Shown here: positions 8,801-15,035 of the stretch, one piece after another
Position numbering within the stretch: position 1 is the stretch's first letter
Layout of the letters: every line of letters begins with the position of its first letter
Assembly: GCA_945890485.1 (NCBI GenBank)
Contig: CAMDCN010000015.1
Coordinates: 62,001 to 126,000, forward strand
Origin: Candidatus Sulfopaludibacter sp. SbA3
GTDB lineage: Bacteria > Acidobacteriota > Terriglobia > Bryobacterales > Bryobacteraceae
Reading direction: 5' to 3'
Length of the DNA: 64,000 nucleotides
Position numbers and translations under genes: made by a program
The notes under the pieces: generated by a model
Databases searched by the model: none
Seen by the model: the letters and a program-made list of their open reading frames with translations, nothing else
Told to the model about the DNA's origin: nothing

Positions 8801-8925
8801 GTTCGTTTTCGCAGCGGACGTTTGCTGGGGGGCACTTTTACTTCCAGACGAATGGCTCGTTTTTTGAGGAGTTGGTGGCTATACTCCACTCATGCGCGCT
8901 TCCTGTTTCGGCCTCTTTTTCCTGA
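5860..8925 (+). CDS. Trifunctional fusion: GT4 - GT4 - type II thioesterase
   Basis: 1021 residues in one frame. Residues 1-360 and 365-745 are two GT4-type glycosyltransferases related by internal duplication: both have RFDNxYVLMVNPCxVKG, xWGTT, a GYxREH motif and a GT4 E-x7-E pair (Glu255 in EGFGLITMEA; Glu646/Glu654 in EARSRMVLE). Residues 760-785 (LSSERRRLLELRLKERA) look like the linker found at the edge of NRPS modules. Residues 790-1010 are a type II (RifR-like) thioesterase with FCFPWAGAG, GHSMGA (Ser869), Asp964 in GGAEDP and His992 in GGHFYF, so the catalytic triad is intact. It overlaps the FkbH-carrier gene by 16 bases and is presumably made with it. Inference: it glycosylates a carrier-bound unit twice and releases or edits it. 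Confidence 0.9.
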   Translation: MRVLLTSNASYEPPRGGSTRSNLIWLEALAAAGHAVRVVCPAHDEAGETTRRGISILRVPELTRHVDRLAAEIEQWKPDWVLVSSEDLSHVLLREAFRVAPGRLIFVAHTPQFMPFGPESWYPDAAASALVRQARGVVVIGRHMAGYVREHLGVQPVVIHPPIYGTAPWRNLGRFDNRYVLMVNPCVVKGVTVLANLAKRMPHLEFAALAGWGTTSADRALLGSLPNVTVFESVPDIEDVLGQARLLLMPSLWYEGFGLITMEAMLRGLPVVASNSGGLAEAKAGTGYVIPVQPITKYLSDFDENHMPRPVDVEQDLTLWTAALDELTTNETAWEAEAAKSRAAAERFVSALDANDLERYLVSRRKLRVLLAHNSLYYPSAGGGDKSNRLLMEALAARGHHVRVVTRVESFGEPDHATYLNALATRGVSPMVGETEVTFSLKGVDVRTLTRSPLWRPYFQRQIDEFDPDVIVTSTDDPAQLLFDLAVRAPRARVVYLIRATIAVPFGPDSSGVHEERTQLLAQADGVVGVSHYVAGYAREHGGLSQAIHVPISLLEPGPAPVLGRFDNPYVLMVNPCAVKGIAILLGLADAMPEVTFGAVASWGTTHEDMAELEKRPNIRILPRTDNIDELLAQSRVTLVPSVWAEARSRMVLESLSRGVPVLGANVGGLHEAMLGVPYLLPVNPVTVYRGSVDEHMVPVAEVPPQNLEPWIEALRRLTTDRRHWEKLSALSREKALHYMENLNVLPFEAYCESLQHQPKRGVAARETGAGPLARLSSERRRLLELRLKERAAWMPTVPARGRRVFCFPWAGAGPLAYRGWQERLGAELALIPIRLPQREWSGIGELVEQLARQVKPLLTEDAVFFGHSMGAGLAFEVARRVAPSALVVSAARAPKFRIGYVPPAEPTDEELLAQLDRLGGAPRERLEALLPAFRRDTRLFRRWVYEPGELLTAPVVALGGAEDPQVTAEHLAPWAEVTAGSFSQRTFAGGHFYFQTNGSFFEELVAILHSCALPVSASFS
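8880..8885 (+). promoter_or_regulatory. -10-like hexamer TATACT, leaderless start of amidohydrolase
   Basis: TATACT lies inside the 3' end of the glycosyltransferase-thioesterase gene and ends six bases before the ATG at 8892. It would give the amidohydrolase its own leaderless transcript despite the 34-base gene overlap. Confidence 0.45.
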
Positions 8926-10181
8926 CGGTTTCGTCGTTTGCCCAAGTGGTGGTGTTGAAGGCTGACCGGTTGTTTGACGGGCAGTCGAACGCGGTGGTGT
9001 CGCCGGGGGTGGTGGTGATCAACGGGACGCGTATTGAGAGCGTGAATCCTTCGGGGCCGCTGCCGGTGGGGGCGCGGGTGATTGAGTTGGGCGATGCGAC
9101 ACTGCTGCCGGGATTCGTGGATGCGCATACGCATTTGCGTGGCGGGGCGCAGGGGGATAGCGCGGCACGGCAGCTATCGGGTTTGACGCAGTCGGTTCCG
9201 GAGCGGGCACTTTCGGCGGTGCCGATGGCGCGGATTACGCTGCGGGCCGGGTTCACGACGATTCGGGACTTGGGTGGGTCGCAGTTTCTGAACATTGGGC
9301 TGCGGGAGGGGATCAACAAGGGGTACGTGGAGGGGCCGCGGATGTTAACCGTGGTGAACTCGATTGGGACGACGGGCGGGCATTGCGATTCGACGAACGG
9401 TTACTTGCCGGGCGTGTTGGGGGAGGGGATGGAAAATCCGGCGGTGGCGAATGGGCCGGACGGAATGCGGGCGGCGGTGCGGTGGAATGTGAAGAACGGG
9501 GCGGACGTGATTAAGGTGTGCGCGACAGGAGGCGTGATGTCGCTGAACAACGATGTGGATTCACCGCAGTTGACACAGGTGGAGATGAACGCGCTGGTGG
9601 ACCAGGCGCACAGCATGGGGAAGAAGGCCGCGGCCCATGCGCACGGGCCGGAGGGAGCGAAGCGGGCGATCCGGGCGGGGATTGATTCGATTGAGCACGG
9701 GTCGTTTTTGGATGATGAGGGGCTGCGAATGATGGTGGAGAAGGGGACCTACTATGTGCCGACGCTGATGGCGTACGAGGGCGTGAAGGAGGGGATTGCC
9801 GGGGGACGGTTGGATCCGCGAGTGGTGCGGAAGGGGAAGTTGGCTTTGGACGCGATTGACTTGACGGTGCGGCGGGCGATTGCGGCGGGGGTGAAGATTG
9901 CATTCGGGACGGATGCGGGGGTGTATCCGCATGGGCGGAACGCAGGGGAGTTCCGGTTGCTGGTGGAGCACGGGATGACGCCGGCGGGGGCATTGCGCGC
10001 AGCGACGAGTGTGGCGGCGGATCTGTTGGGGGTGGCGGACAGGTTGGGGACGCTGACCGCGGGGAAGATTGCGGACGTGGTGGCGGTGCCGGGGGATCCG
10101 GTGGCGGACATTCGGCAGACGGAGAAGGTGTTCTTCGTGATGAAAGAGGGGACGGTGTACCGGAACGACCGGGCGCGTTAG
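8892..10181 (+). CDS. Secreted metal-dependent amidohydrolase (imidazolonepropionase/prolidase-like)
   Basis: 429 residues with an N-terminal signal peptide (MRASCFGLFFLTVSSFAQ). Amidohydrolase superfamily motifs are present: DAHTHLRGG (first metal pair), GADVIKVCATGG (the Lys that is carboxylated in this family), AAHAHGPEGAKRAIRAG and SIEHGSFLDDEG (His ligands), and FGTDAGVYPHG (Asp). It closes with the usual metal-independent strand, LGTLTAGKIADVVAVPGDP. Such exported enzymes are generally annotated as Xaa-Pro dipeptidase-like or imidazolonepropionase-like; the real substrate is not visible. It starts inside the preceding gene by 34 bases and ends with a 4-base convergent overlap with the TetR gene. 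The link to the upstream biosynthetic pair may be positional only. Confidence 0.9.
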   Translation: MRASCFGLFFLTVSSFAQVVVLKADRLFDGQSNAVVSPGVVVINGTRIESVNPSGPLPVGARVIELGDATLLPGFVDAHTHLRGGAQGDSAARQLSGLTQSVPERALSAVPMARITLRAGFTTIRDLGGSQFLNIGLREGINKGYVEGPRMLTVVNSIGTTGGHCDSTNGYLPGVLGEGMENPAVANGPDGMRAAVRWNVKNGADVIKVCATGGVMSLNNDVDSPQLTQVEMNALVDQAHSMGKKAAAHAHGPEGAKRAIRAGIDSIEHGSFLDDEGLRMMVEKGTYYVPTLMAYEGVKEGIAGGRLDPRVVRKGKLALDAIDLTVRRAIAAGVKIAFGTDAGVYPHGRNAGEFRLLVEHGMTPAGALRAATSVAADLLGVADRLGTLTAGKIADVVAVPGDPVADIRQTEKVFFVMKEGTVYRNDRAR

Positions 10182-10765
10182 GGGCGGGGGGCGATGCCGG
10201 CGAGGGCGAGTTGGAGGAGGCGGTCCGTGAAGGATTTCGAGAGCTCGGCGTGGCCCATCAGGAGGCGGAAGTAAAGGGGGCCGTAGATGAGGTCGAGGGT
10301 GAGTTCGAGGTCGAGGCGGGGGCGGAGCTGGCCCTGGGCGGCGGCTAGGGTGAGGAGGCGGCGGCCTTCGTGGCGGGCGGTCATGATGAAGTGATTGCGG
10401 AAGGCTTTGGTGAGTTCGGTTTCGCCCTGCGAGGCGGCGAGGAGGGCGGCGGCGGAACGGCCGGTGGGGCTGGCGAAGGCTTGGGCGAGTTTGCGAAGGT
10501 GGGCGGCGAGATCGGTGAGTGGGGCTCCGGTTGGCTTGGGTGGGCCGGAAGGGAGCGTGGCGGAGACGAAGGCCTCCATGGCGACGGCGGCGCTGTTGGG
10601 CCAGTGGCGGTAGATGGTGGGACGGGAGACGCCGGCGCGGGCGGCTAGGGCTTCGATGGTAACGGCGGGGAGGCCGCCAGCGGCGAGAAGTTCTCGGGCG
10701 GCATCGAGGACGGCGGCGCGGATGGCAGGGTTTCGAGGGCGGCCTGGAGATTTGGGGGTTGACAT
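10178..10765 (-). CDS. TetR/AcrR family transcriptional regulator
   Basis: 195 residues. The N-terminal HTH is clear: RAAVLDAARELLAAGG, then AVTIEALAARAGVSRPTIY and RHWPNSAAV, the standard TetR recognition helix region. The C-terminal ligand domain (residues 70-195) contains helices such as LRKLAQAF and LDLELTLDLIYGPLYFRLL, as in the TetR_C_11-type groups. It faces the VOC gene divergently across 29 bases that contain a perfect 20-bp palindrome, its likely operator, so it probably represses itself and the VOC gene. A -10-like TAATCT (revcomp of 10773-10778) sits seven bases before its ATG and overlaps the operator. Inducer unknown. Confidence 0.92.
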   Translation of the reverse strand: MSTPKSPGRPRNPAIRAAVLDAARELLAAGGLPAVTIEALAARAGVSRPTIYRHWPNSAAVAMEAFVSATLPSGPPKPTGAPLTDLAAHLRKLAQAFASPTGRSAAALLAASQGETELTKAFRNHFIMTARHEGRRLLTLAAAQGQLRPRLDLELTLDLIYGPLYFRLLMGHAELSKSFTDRLLQLALAGIAPRP

Positions 10766-10774
10766 CGCAATTAG

Positions 10775-10794
10775 ATTACATTACGTAATGTAAT
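10775..10794. promoter_or_regulatory. Perfect 20-bp palindrome, probable TetR operator
   Basis: ATTACATTACGTAATGTAAT is its own reverse complement. It ends exactly at the base before the VOC ATG (10795) and lies ten bases from the TetR ATG (10765). It overlaps the predicted -10 of the TetR gene. Position and symmetry are those of an operator controlling both divergent genes. Confidence 0.8.
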
Positions 10795-11238
10795 ATGAAC
10801 AATGTTACTCCGTTAGTCTACCTGACCGTGAAGGGCGCCGCAGAGGCGATTGCATTTTATGAGAAGGCGCTGGGGGCGAAGGAGAAGTATCGATTGGTGG
10901 GTCCGGACGGGAAGATTGGGCATGCGGAGTTGGCGCTGGGGACCTCGGTGATTATGTTGTCGGACGAGTATCCGGACTTTGGGGCGTTGAGCCCGCATTC
11001 GGTGGGGGGATGCCCGATGAAGATGCACTTGGTGGTAGCGGATGCGGATGCGGCAGTGGCGCGGGCGGTGGATGCGGGGGCGATGTTGATCCGGCCGGTG
11101 AAGGTGGAGTTTTATGGGGAGAAGACCGGGATGGTGACGGATCCGTTTGGGTTCTCGTGGTTTTTGGCCGAGGCGGTGGAGGAGGTGACGCCGGAGGAGA
11201 TGCAGCGGCGTTGGGATGCGATGATGGCCGGGAGTTAG
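10795..11238 (+). CDS. VOC family (PhnB/glyoxalase-like) protein
   Basis: 147 residues with the vicinal-oxygen-chelate fold signature of PhnB-like proteins: TPLVYLTVKGAAEAIAFYEK at the start, GHAELALG with a strand-end metal-site position, MKMHLVVADADAAVARAVDA starting the second half, and MVTDPFGFSWFLA near the end. Members include bleomycin-type resistance proteins and 3-demethylubiquinone-like enzymes; activity cannot be assigned. The ATG immediately follows the palindromic operator, leaving no room for a Shine-Dalgarno sequence, so the transcript is probably leaderless and the repressor would cover its start site. Divergent from, and presumably controlled by, the TetR regulator. Confidence 0.9.
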   Translation: MNNVTPLVYLTVKGAAEAIAFYEKALGAKEKYRLVGPDGKIGHAELALGTSVIMLSDEYPDFGALSPHSVGGCPMKMHLVVADADAAVARAVDAGAMLIRPVKVEFYGEKTGMVTDPFGFSWFLAEAVEEVTPEEMQRRWDAMMAGS

Positions 11239-11241
11239 GAT
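11236..11241 (+). promoter_or_regulatory. -10-like hexamer TAGGAT before GTG start
   Basis: TAGGAT overlaps the VOC stop codon (11236-11238) and ends six bases before the GTG at 11248. The intervening bases (GGGAGG) could also serve as a Shine-Dalgarno in a read-through transcript, but are too close to the GTG. Confidence 0.35.
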
Positions 11242-11247
11242 GGGAGG

Positions 11248-12177
11248 GTGCGGGTACTCGTAACCGGGGTCAGCGGGTTCGTCGGCGGGGCGCTCGGGAG
11301 GTATCTACGGGCCCAGGGGTATTCCGTGACTGGGGTTAGCCGGAGCGCGCCGCGCGAAGGGGCTTGCTGTGAGTTTTTGCCTTTTGATTTAACGTCTGGG
11401 GCCGTGCCGGGGAGTTATGACGCAGTGGTGCATTGCGCGGCGCGGTCGTCGCCTTGGGGCCGCCGGAAAGAATTCTGGCGGCAGAATGTTTGGGCGACGG
11501 TGAACACGCTGCGAGTGGACGCCGGCCATTTCGTGTTCGTCTCGTCGAGCAGCGTGTACTACCGGTGGGGAGACCAACTGGGTCTAACAGAGGAGTCGCC
11601 TTTGGCGCAGACTCCATTGAACGAGTACGCCTGGACCAAGATCGTGGCAGAGCGGAATGTGCGGGCCTCGCGGCGGCCGACGGCCATTGTGCGGCCGCGG
11701 GCGGTGTTTGGGCCGGAGGATACGGTGCTGTTTCCGCGACTGCTGCGGGCGGCGAAGAAGGGGATGCTGCCGCGATTCGGGGATCGGGAACCGGTTGGGG
11801 ATTTGATCTACATCGAGAATCTTTGCTTCTTGTTGGAGCGGGTGCTGGCGGTGGGGGCGACAGGGGATTTCAACGTGACGAACGGTACACCGGTGGGTTT
11901 GTGGACGTTCTTGAACGAAGTGTTTACGGGGTTGGGATATCCAGCTTTGGGGCGGCGAGTGCCGGTGGGGTTGGCGATGCGGTTGGCGCGGGGGATGGAG
12001 ATGTTGTCGTCGGCGACGGGTTGGTGGGAGCCGCCGATTACGCGGTTTGGCGTGGAGGTGATGGCGCATTCGAAGACGTTCGATGTGGGGAAGGCGAATG
12101 CGGTGTTGGGGCGGCCGCCGGTGTCGAACGAGGAGAGCTTGCGGAGGTTTGTCGAATGGCAGTCGCGGTTTATCTAG
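11248..12177 (+). CDS. NAD-dependent epimerase/dehydratase (SDR family)
   Basis: 309 residues from a GTG start. The extended-SDR nucleotide motif VTGVSGFVGGALGRYL is at the N-terminus. VVHCAARSSPWG follows, then FVSSSSVYY with the catalytic Ser region, and NEYAWTKIVAE carries the YxxxK pair. The later FGPEDTVLFPRLLRAA and NVTNGTPVGLW are typical of sugar-nucleotide or sterol/hopanoid-type epimerases. It is the first of four genes that overlap head to tail with three glycosyltransferase-related genes, so it probably supplies or modifies a sugar or lipid headgroup. The exact substrate is not evident. The next gene begins 22 bases before its stop. Confidence 0.88.
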   Translation: MRVLVTGVSGFVGGALGRYLRAQGYSVTGVSRSAPREGACCEFLPFDLTSGAVPGSYDAVVHCAARSSPWGRRKEFWRQNVWATVNTLRVDAGHFVFVSSSSVYYRWGDQLGLTEESPLAQTPLNEYAWTKIVAERNVRASRRPTAIVRPRAVFGPEDTVLFPRLLRAAKKGMLPRFGDREPVGDLIYIENLCFLLERVLAVGATGDFNVTNGTPVGLWTFLNEVFTGLGYPALGRRVPVGLAMRLARGMEMLSSATGWWEPPITRFGVEVMAHSKTFDVGKANAVLGRPPVSNEESLRRFVEWQSRFI

Positions 12178-13208
12178 CGCTGCTGGTGGTGCGGGTCGGA
12201 TTGGCTTGGTGGATGGTGCGGCGAGGGGCGGCGGAGGCTTGGCAGGGACCGGTGACTGTCTTGCAGCCGATCCTGGCGGGGGATCCGAAGTTGGAAGGCT
12301 GCTTGGCGGCGAACCTGGCGGGGAATCCGGGGGTTCGGTTCGTTTGGTTGGTGGATGAGGATGACGCGTTGGGGTGCGAGATCGTGGGGCGCCTGGCGAA
12401 TGATCGGGTGACCGTGATCGTGGGCCCTCCGCCGGCGCAGGGGGAGAATCCAAAGATCGCAAAGTTGGCTCGGGTTGATCTGAATGCTGGCGTCGTCGTG
12501 GTTTTGGACGATGACACCTCCATCGAGGAGGCTTCGTTGCGGCAGTTGACGGGGGCGGATCTGGTCACCGGGTTGCCCGTGTTCGTCGATGCGGGGACCG
12601 TGTGGGAACGGTTGGTGGGCGGGTTTGTGAATGGGTCGGCTATCCTGACGTATCTCCCGGCGGCGGCCGTGGGGGCGCAGCGTACGATCAACGGGATGAT
12701 CTACGCAACCCCGGCGGCGACATTGTGGGAGGTAGGCGGGTTTGGGGCTGTAGTCGATTGCCTGACCGATGACTATGCCATGGCGAAGCTGTATGAGGGC
12801 AACGGAAAGAGCCTCCGGCAGGCACCAGTGTTTGCGCGGGTGACAATGACGATCGCCTCGGCGGGGCACTGCGGGCGGGTGATGCGGCGGTGGCTTATTT
12901 TTGCGAACCGGTATCTCGCAGAGAATTTGACTGTGGGTTCGTTCTGTCTGGTGGTGCTGCCTGCTCTGCTGCCTTGGGTATTGGTCAGCACGGGATGGGG
13001 CTGGGTACTGTTGGTGAAGGCCGTGGTGAACCGGGTCTGCTTGTGGCGGTGGGCGGGGGTGCGGAGCGGAATCGGGGATCTCTTGTTTGAAGTCGTGGCG
13101 GATTTGGCTTTGCCGCTTCTGTACCTGAGTTCGTTGGTACGGCCGGGCCAAATGAGCTGGCGGAGCCGGCAGATCGATGTTTCGGACGGGAGGATCCGGT
13201 ACCGGTGA
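12156..13208 (+). CDS. GT21-like (ceramide glucosyltransferase/HpnI-like) membrane glycosyltransferase
   Basis: 350 residues from the ATG at 12156; the same frame is open far upstream, but only as an overlap with the epimerase. An N-terminal membrane helix (MAVAVYLALLVVRVGLAWWM) is followed by a GT-A domain with TVLQPILAGD, FVWLVDEDDA, VVVLDDDTSI (DxD-type metal site), VDCLTDDYAMA (catalytic Asp) and RVMRRW, matching the (Q/R)xxRW signature of ceramide glucosyltransferase-like enzymes. Two or more helices follow (LVVLPALLPWVLVSTGW; LLFEVVADLALPLLYL). The family transfers a hexose or HexNAc from UDP-sugar to a lipid at the cytoplasmic face. It overlaps its neighbours by 22 and 4 bases, within a coupled operon. 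Confidence 0.88.
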   Translation: MAVAVYLALLVVRVGLAWWMVRRGAAEAWQGPVTVLQPILAGDPKLEGCLAANLAGNPGVRFVWLVDEDDALGCEIVGRLANDRVTVIVGPPPAQGENPKIAKLARVDLNAGVVVVLDDDTSIEEASLRQLTGADLVTGLPVFVDAGTVWERLVGGFVNGSAILTYLPAAAVGAQRTINGMIYATPAATLWEVGGFGAVVDCLTDDYAMAKLYEGNGKSLRQAPVFARVTMTIASAGHCGRVMRRWLIFANRYLAENLTVGSFCLVVLPALLPWVLVSTGWGWVLLVKAVVNRVCLWRWAGVRSGIGDLLFEVVADLALPLLYLSSLVRPGQMSWRSRQIDVSDGRIRYR

Positions 13209-13780
13209 CGTACTTTGAGCGGCTGAGGGCGTTGGATGAAGCAGGGACCCTGCTGACGCCGGTAGACCGGCGGGTGATGATTTTGACCGGGCAGAGTTCG
13301 TGGAGGTCGGCGCGGTTGAGTCCAGAGCAAGAGGCGTTTCTGGACGCCGTGACGCCGGCCGGGTGGACAGCGGTGCGGGCGGGATTTCCTTATCATTCCT
13401 CGATGATGGGGGAAACGTTTGAGGAGGCCTCCGTAATTGCGGCTGGCTGGCGGAATGCGGCGCAGGTGGCGATGTCCTTGGGATCGCGCCCGTATCGGGA
13501 GGTAGTGCGGTGGGTGCTGCAGCGAGCGATGGATACGACGCGGGTCCAACTGCGGATCGTGACGGGGAGTTGCGGGCTGCAGTTGTTGAACTGCGTCTGG
13601 GGTGAATTGCGGGGGGAGGCAGAGGTTATGGCGTTGGGGCCGGCTTGCTTCGGCAAGCTGCGGGTTCCTGCGAAGGTGGTAATGGGCGACAGGGACGGGT
13701 GGAGCCGGCTATTTTACTGGGGCCGGGTGGACCAGCGGGTACCCTGCGGGCATTTGGACTATTGGCGGGTGGTGCGATGA
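13205..13780 (+). CDS. Unknown protein in glycolipid operon
   Basis: 191 residues from GTG at 13205, which overlaps the previous stop as GTGA. I do not recognise a family. Visible features: MILTGQSSW and later VTGSCGLQLLN, which read like beta-strand/turn segments of an alpha/beta fold; VAMSLGSRPYREVVRWVLQRA as a helix; and a C-terminal GHLDYWRVVR. There is no signal peptide and no obvious membrane span. The stop (TGA 13778-13780) overlaps the ATG of the GT1-like gene as ATGA. Being locked by overlaps between two glycosyltransferases suggests it acts in the same pathway, perhaps as a small hydrolase or lipid-handling protein; that is inference only. Confidence 0.75.
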   Translation: MTYFERLRALDEAGTLLTPVDRRVMILTGQSSWRSARLSPEQEAFLDAVTPAGWTAVRAGFPYHSSMMGETFEEASVIAAGWRNAAQVAMSLGSRPYREVVRWVLQRAMDTTRVQLRIVTGSCGLQLLNCVWGELRGEAEVMALGPACFGKLRVPAKVVMGDRDGWSRLFYWGRVDQRVPCGHLDYWRVVR

Positions 13781-14910
13781 GGATCGTGTTTGTGGCTCCT
13801 CCGTTCGCGGGGCATCTGTATCCGCAGGTTCCGTTGGCGCAGGCGGCTCGAGAGGCGGGGCATACGGTGGCGTTCGTGACGGGGGAGCGGAAGCGGGCGG
13901 TGTTGGCGGCACGGGGATTCGAAACTTTGCCGCTAGCAAGCGTCCCGGAGGGAGCGATGGAGGCGATTGCAAATCCGCCTCATCGGGTGGGGAGTAACCC
14001 ACGATTATTGATGCAGCAGTTGCGGGCGAATTTGGGTTTGATGCCCGGGATTCGAGGGGACCTTCGACGGTTGTTCGCGGCCTGGCGGCCGGACGTTGTG
14101 GTAGCGGATTTCGTGGCTCCGGTGGGCGGTTTCGTAGCGCAGGAGATGGGGCTTCCTTGGGTGACGACGATTCCGAGTCCTTGCGTAATTGAGAGCAAGC
14201 GAGGGACGCCGGTCTACTGCGGCGGGTGGACTCCGGGATGGCGTTTGCGGGATTGGCTAGGGCGAATGGCGATTCGTGGATTCAAGCGGGGTGTGAAAGC
14301 GTGGTTGGGTGCGGAGTTCCGGTCGGCGGGGGTTCCGGAGCTGTGGCGGGCGGACGGATCAGAGGTGGTGTATTCGCCGGAGGCAATCTTAGGGCTGGGG
14401 ATCCGGGAGTTGGAGTTCGAACGCGATTGGCCGGCGTGTTTCGAGATGATCGGGCCGCTAGTGGAAGACCCCGAGGATTGGCCCGCGATGGAGTACCCGG
14501 CGGGGAAAAAGGTTTTGGTGACGCTGGGAACGCATCTGTTCTGGGCGAAGGAACGGCTGCGGGTGCCGGTGGCGGACGGAGTATCGATGGTGGTGGCGGG
14601 TTCGAAGGAGTATCCGTTTGTGCCCTATGCGCGGGACTTGGGGGAATTCGATGCCGTCGTGCATCATGGCGGTACGGGAATTAGTTATGCCGCGATTCTG
14701 GCGGGGAAGCCAAGCTTAGTTTGGCCGCAGGATTTCGACCAGTTTGACTACGCGGCTCGGGTGGAGTGGTTTGGGGCGGGGACGCGGCGCGGGACGGTGG
14801 AGGAGTTGCTGGCACGGGATTGGCCCCGGCTCAGGCTGTTACAGGCCGCGGCGCGGGCGTACCGGCCTCGGGAAGTGTTTGTGGCGCGGATAGAGACGAT
14901 AGTTCGATAA
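13777..14910 (+). CDS. GT1-like (MGT/UGT type) glycosyltransferase
   Basis: 377 residues from the ATG at 13777. The N-terminal Rossmann half starts FVAPPFAGHLYPQVPLA, with the conserved 'GHLYP' motif of glycosyltransferase family 1. The donor half has KKVLVTLGTHLF and the family signature VVHHGGTGISYAA followed by GKPSLVWPQDFDQFDYA, the UDP-sugar-binding region with its D/Q pair. These enzymes glycosylate lipids or small molecules. Fourth and last gene of the overlapping cluster that begins with the epimerase. With the GT21-like enzyme it suggests stepwise assembly of a glycolipid. The final acceptor is not evident from sequence. Confidence 0.9.
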   Translation: MRIVFVAPPFAGHLYPQVPLAQAAREAGHTVAFVTGERKRAVLAARGFETLPLASVPEGAMEAIANPPHRVGSNPRLLMQQLRANLGLMPGIRGDLRRLFAAWRPDVVVADFVAPVGGFVAQEMGLPWVTTIPSPCVIESKRGTPVYCGGWTPGWRLRDWLGRMAIRGFKRGVKAWLGAEFRSAGVPELWRADGSEVVYSPEAILGLGIRELEFERDWPACFEMIGPLVEDPEDWPAMEYPAGKKVLVTLGTHLFWAKERLRVPVADGVSMVVAGSKEYPFVPYARDLGEFDAVVHHGGTGISYAAILAGKPSLVWPQDFDQFDYAARVEWFGAGTRRGTVEELLARDWPRLRLLQAAARAYRPREVFVARIETIVR

Positions 14911-15035
14911 GGGTGCGTATGACGCGGCGCATTTTGTAACACAAATATGCCGCAGCCGTTACTCGCCAAAGGCTGGCGATGAGTACCTGTGTTACTCTGT
15001 TACCTTCCCAATCGAAATTAGAAGCAGGTTACTCA
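14911..15035 (+). other. Short intergenic gap before GT-C gene
   Basis: 125 bases without a recognised gene. An in-frame ATG at 14979 could extend the next gene by 19 residues. I prefer 15036, which has a purine-rich AGCAGG about eight bases upstream. No clear terminator was seen. Confidence 0.4.

Noticed and set aside
3929-8925. Complete NRPS or PKS cluster
   Set aside because: A carrier and a thioesterase are present, but no adenylation, condensation, ketosynthase or acyltransferase domain was found in the window.
11433-12155. Upstream extension of the GT21-like gene frame
   Set aside because: The extension overlaps the epimerase in another frame and is Gly/Arg-rich without family similarity; ATG 12156 begins the membrane helix.
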